A model generated the notes under the pieces. The model had not been told where the DNA came from. It did no database searches and saw nothing but the letters and a program-made list of their open reading frames with translations. From NCBI GenBank assembly GCA_016342415.1, contig JAEIOD010000026.1:1-64000 (forward strand): 64,000 bases of DNA. Direction: 5' to 3'. This document shows, one piece after another, positions 60,898 to 64,000 of the stretch. A program made the position numbers and the translations under genes. Numbering within the stretch: the stretch's first letter is position 1; each line of letters opens with the position of its first letter. The stretch comes from Clostridiales bacterium (lineage in GTDB: Bacteria > Bacillota > Clostridia > Peptostreptococcales > Acidaminobacteraceae).

Positions 60898-63132
60898 TTA
60901 CTGTATGTTTATTCCATTTTCTGCATCAAAGACAATTTCGATTTTAGAATGGATTGCTGGCTTATTAATTAATAAATATTCAGACAAAGGATTTTCTATC
61001 AATCTTGTTATGCTTCTTTTGATACTTCTAACACCGTATTCTTTAGAAAATCCAACTTCATAAATCCTATTTTTTACAGAATCATCAATTGATAAAAAAT
61101 AATTTAAATTTTCTACTCTAGACTTTAATTTAGTCAATAGACGATCAATAATCTCATATACAGATTTTTCTGATAGAGATTGAAATACAACGATTTCATC
61201 TATTCGATTCAAAAATTCTGAACGAAAACTAGACTTCAGTTCTTGCTTTAAAGCCTCCTCAAATTTCATATAATCATCGGTTTCTAAATCTTGTGTTCCA
61301 AATCCAATGGATTTTTTTGATATCTTATCAACGCCAATATTAGATGTAAATATAATAATGCTCTGTTTAAAACTTACTTGTCTACCTTTTGAATCTGTAA
61401 GCGATCCTTCATCCAATAACTGAAATAACAAATTCAATACGTCAGGGTGAGCCTTCTCGAGTTCATCAAATAAAATAACGGAAAATGGTTTTGTCCTTAC
61501 CTTCTCAGTTAACTGCCCGCCTTCTTCATAGGCCACATAACCAGGAGGAGAACCAATTAGTTTTGAAACTGCATGTTTTTCCATGTATTCTGACATATCA
61601 AAACGAATCAAATCTCTTTCTTGTCCAAACAACTCAAAAGCAAGAGTTTTAGCCAACTCAGTTTTACCTACACCAGTTGTACCTAAGAAAACAAACGATC
61701 CTAAAGGTTTATCGGAATCATTTAAACCAACACGCGCTCTCATAATCGTCTTACTGACAGTGCTTACTGCAAGAGGTTGACCAATAACACGTTGACTGAG
61801 TTTATTTTGCAACTCAAGAAGTTGTTCGGTTGACTCAACACTCAGTTGCCCCATTGGAATACCGGTCCACAAAGCAACCAACTCAAATATTTTTTCCGCT
61901 TTTAAAATTTCTTCCTTGTCCAATCTGCACCTAGAAGAAGCTTCATCAATTAAATCTATGGCTTTATCAGGCAAATATCGATCATTGATGTAATGAGCCG
62001 ATAGGGAAACTGCAGCTTCAATCGCTTCCTTCTCAATGGTTATATTGTGATAGGTTTCATACCCCTCTTTAATACCCATGAGCATTTTTATACACTCGTC
62101 ATTGGACGGTTCATCCACCGTAACAGGCTGAAGTCTTCTTTCTAAAGCCGTATCTTTTTCAATATGTTTTCTATATTCGTAAATAGTAGTTGCGCCAATT
62201 AATTGAATGTCATCTCTACTTAAAAACGGCTTTAAAATATTAGCCGCATCCATAGCACCTTGAGTTGCCCCGGCACCTACCAAAGTATGTATTTCATCAA
62301 TAAAAAGAATAATATTTTTATTTTCTTTTACTTCTTGAATCAACTGGGTTAAACGATCTTCAAACTCGCCTCTAAATTTTGAACCCGCTAAAAGCGCCGC
62401 TAAATTAACAGAAATTAATTTTTTGCCTAATAAATAGTCAGGAACCCGTGATGTACTCATCATTTGAGCAACACCTTCAACAATAGCAGTTTTACCAACA
62501 CCGGGTTCACCAATCAAACAGGGATTATTTTTATTTCTTCTGCCGAGAATCTGAATCACTCTTTCAACTTCAACTGTTCTACCAACAAGAGGATCAAATT
62601 TATTATCAGTGGCTAACTGTGTCATATCCACGCCAAACTTCATAAGAAGTGATGTATCTATTTTTTCTTTTTTCGCCTTTGTTACATTTTTTTGAAGTGT
62701 ATCAAGTTCTCTAATCACATCCGTTTTTAGATCGAAGGCGCTGAACCCAATTTTTTCAATCACTTTAACTGCAGTGGCATCTGCTTGGTCTAGTAGTGCT
62801 AAAAATATATGTTCAGGTTCTACTTTTAATGATTTCAGACTATTGGATTCAAAAGTTGCCAATTTGAGAATTTCAGTCGCTCTTCTGGAATAACCCTGAA
62901 TTTCCCTTTGTACCAGTCCTATACCAACATATCTCAAGCACTCTTTTTTGACGTCTTTGTAAGTCAGCTGATTGTATCGTTTTACTTGATCTATTATAGT
63001 TGATTTAACTTTTAACAAACTGAGTAATAAATGTTCTGAACCTACATAATTCATATTCATTGATCTAACTTCAGTAAAAGCCTGTTCCAATATGAGTTTA
63101 GATTTATCCGAAAAATTATCATACAATTCCAT
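60898..63132 (-). CDS. clpC: ClpC-type AAA+ ATPase lacking the middle domain
   Basis: A 744-residue Clp unfoldase from the preferred ATG, which has AGGAAAGG upstream; a longer frame to 63201 crosses the promoter. Order: Clp N-terminal repeats (1-145), D1 Walker A GEPGVGKTA (208-216) and Walker B ILFIDEIHT, D2 Walker A GTTGVGKTE (484-492). The ClpP loop SIGFG is present, so it should work with ClpP. Between LIDEA and WTGIP there are only about 24 residues, so the coiled-coil M domain of ClpC is missing. No ctsR, mcsA or mcsB is next to it in the window. Confidence 0.92.
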   Translation of the reverse strand: MELYDNFSDKSKLILEQAFTEVRSMNMNYVGSEHLLLSLLKVKSTIIDQVKRYNQLTYKDVKKECLRYVGIGLVQREIQGYSRRATEILKLATFESNSLKSLKVEPEHIFLALLDQADATAVKVIEKIGFSAFDLKTDVIRELDTLQKNVTKAKKEKIDTSLLMKFGVDMTQLATDNKFDPLVGRTVEVERVIQILGRRNKNNPCLIGEPGVGKTAIVEGVAQMMSTSRVPDYLLGKKLISVNLAALLAGSKFRGEFEDRLTQLIQEVKENKNIILFIDEIHTLVGAGATQGAMDAANILKPFLSRDDIQLIGATTIYEYRKHIEKDTALERRLQPVTVDEPSNDECIKMLMGIKEGYETYHNITIEKEAIEAAVSLSAHYINDRYLPDKAIDLIDEASSRCRLDKEEILKAEKIFELVALWTGIPMGQLSVESTEQLLELQNKLSQRVIGQPLAVSTVSKTIMRARVGLNDSDKPLGSFVFLGTTGVGKTELAKTLAFELFGQERDLIRFDMSEYMEKHAVSKLIGSPPGYVAYEEGGQLTEKVRTKPFSVILFDELEKAHPDVLNLLFQLLDEGSLTDSKGRQVSFKQSIIIFTSNIGVDKISKKSIGFGTQDLETDDYMKFEEALKQELKSSFRSEFLNRIDEIVVFQSLSEKSVYEIIDRLLTKLKSRVENLNYFLSIDDSVKNRIYEVGFSKEYGVRSIKRSITRLIENPLSEYLLINKPAIHSKIEIVFDAENGINIQ

Positions 63133-63163
63133 AAAAAGTCCTTTCCTGTATTTTCCTATCTTC

Positions 63164-63172
63164 ATTATAACA
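63164..63172 (-). promoter_or_regulatory. probable extended -10 promoter of clpC-radA-disA-carD
   Basis: TGTTATAAT on the minus strand: a perfect -10 (63169-63164) with the upstream TG. The -35 zone falls in the terminator of the next gene and is poor. No CtsR operator (GGTCAAA repeats) is visible. Confidence 0.6.
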
Positions 63173-63177
63173 AATTG

Positions 63178-63210
63178 AAAAATAAAAAGCCATGGCATCA
63201 CGCCATGGCT
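63178..63210 (-). terminator. terminator of the second EF-G-like gene
   Basis: AGCCATGGC and GCCATGGCT pair around five bases, followed on the minus strand by TTTTATTTTT, just after the stop. Confidence 0.93.
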
Positions 63211-63216
63211 TTGGTT

Positions 63217-64000
63217 TTATTCTTCTTCATTCTTCTTTTCAATAATCTTATCAACTAGATGTGACGGTACTTCATCATATCGAGCAAACTCCATATCGAA
63301 CCAACCTCTAGCATGAGTCATTGATTTCAATTCAGTTGCATACTTAAACATCTCAGATAACGGTGCTTCAGCCACTACTTTTTGGAACCCCTTAACAACA
63401 GCTTGTTCCATACCAAGTACTCTACCTCTTCTTCGGTTCATATCTCCCATGATATCACCCATGTAATTTTCAGGAATGAAGATATTAACTGCATAAATTG
63501 GTTCTAACAATACCGGTTTAGCTTCTTTTAAACCTTTTTTATATGCAAGACTTGCTGCCATCTTAAACGCCATCTCAGAAGAGTCAACCGCATGGTATGA
63601 ACCATCTAAAAGTGTTGCTTTTAAATTTACTACCGGGAAACCAGCTAAAACACCTTTATCAATGCAGTCATTCAATCCTTTTTCAACTGCAGGAATATAG
63701 TTTCTAGGTACTGACCCACCAAATATTTTTTCTTCAAATACGAAGTCTTCTTCACATGGTTCGAATTGAATATGAACATCACCATATTGTCCGGATCCAC
63801 CTGATTGTTTCTTGTATTTACCTTGAACCGTCGCTTTACCTTTGATGGTTTCTCTATAAGGAATCTTCTGATCCACAAGATCCACGTCAACACCAAATAT
63901 ATTCTTAAGTTTATTTGTAATAACACCTAATTGCATAGAGCCTTGACCACCAATCAAAAGTTGTTTTGTCTCTTTATTTCTTTCAACAACAAATGTTGGA
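63217..64000 (-). CDS. elongation factor G-like protein, 3' part (gene runs off the right edge)
   Basis: The last 260 residues of an EF-G paralogue; the frame is open to the edge (starting PTFVVERNKETKQLLIGGQG). It covers the EF-G domains III to V, with GQYGDVHIQF and NYMGDIMGDMNRRRGRVLGME. The GTPase part is outside the window. It is distinct from fusA at 31.6-33.7 kb and may be the FusA2-type translation factor whose function is not settled. Confidence 0.92.
   Translation of the reverse strand, partial: PTFVVERNKETKQLLIGGQGSMQLGVITNKLKNIFGVDVDLVDQKIPYRETIKGKATVQGKYKKQSGGSGQYGDVHIQFEPCEEDFVFEEKIFGGSVPRNYIPAVEKGLNDCIDKGVLAGFPVVNLKATLLDGSYHAVDSSEMAFKMAASLAYKKGLKEAKPVLLEPIYAVNIFIPENYMGDIMGDMNRRRGRVLGMEQAVVKGFQKVVAEAPLSEMFKYATELKSMTHARGWFDMEFARYDEVPSHLVDKIIEKKNEEE

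Noticed and set aside
63133-63201. N-terminal extension of ClpC
   Set aside because: It would start upstream of the -10 element and lacks a ribosome site; the ATG at 63132 gives the normal ClpC start MELYDNFSDKS.

Overview
The window is AT-rich and carries about 70 tightly packed, mostly leftward genes of the rif/str/S10/spc/alpha information-processing supercluster. The gene order clpC-radA-disA-(carD)-yacL-ispD-ispF-(proS)-gltX-cysE-cysS-mrnC-(thyX)-rlmB-rae1-sigH-rpmG-secE-nusG-rplKAJL-rpoBC-L7Ae-rpsLG-fusA-tuf-rpsJ...rplQ-ecfA1A2T-truA-rplM-rpsI is the Bacillota order. Several characters point to an anaerobic clostridial lineage rather than a bacillus: archaeal-type ProRS, a separate PyrI subunit, a CarD regulator, ThyX, a LigB-AMMECR1 fusion, and a KOW protein beside infA. 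Genus cannot be fixed from sequence alone. Shine-Dalgarno sites are strong (AGGAGG type) and promoters are of SigA type, usually with 17-bp spacers.

Layout. Positions 1-1680: rightward pyrBI (aspartate carbamoyltransferase, catalytic and regulatory chains) behind a PyrR-type attenuator. Positions 1681-3181: a leftward sodium symporter (SNF family). Positions 3530-7318: a leftward run of a GH18 hydrolase, a small membrane protein, ndk and a FAD-dependent oxidoreductase. Positions 7541-8236: rightward CvpA-like membrane protein. Positions 8237-8465: a non-coding stretch with a bidirectional terminator and a cluster of six DnaA boxes. Positions 8466-10194: MazG-like protein and the LigB-AMMECR1 fusion. 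Positions 10291-14460: rplM-rpsI and ecfA1-ecfA2-ecfT-truA. Positions 14655-30084: the S10-spc-alpha operon (rpsJ to rplQ). Positions 30380-35023: str operon. Positions 35164-46067: rpoBC, L10/L12, L11/L1, nusG, secE, rpmG. Positions 46183-51792: sigH back to cysE. Positions 52090-57852: gltX, proS, ispDF, PIN-TRAM protein. Positions 57984-63132: carD, disA, radA, clpC. Positions 63217 to the right edge: the 3' part of a second EF-G-like gene.

Regulation is largely by leader RNA: a PyrR attenuator (pyrBI), T-box leaders with a Cys specifier (cysE-cysS) and a Pro specifier (proS-gltX), an L10 leader with terminator (rplJL), and unassigned structured leaders before rpoB, rpsJ and between rpsL and rpsG. 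No tRNA, rRNA, CRISPR array, insertion sequence or prophage gene was seen.

Points that stand out: the DnaA-box cluster away from any visible dnaA; an rpmG (L33) frame broken by two extra bases in a homopolymer; a ClpC-type ATPase lacking the middle domain; an Asn-Leu pair replacing the usual His-Lys in the rifampicin region of RpoB; and an inverted repeat straddling the -35 of the str-operon promoter. I found no clearly new multi-gene system; this is mainly a core housekeeping region with some unusual details.
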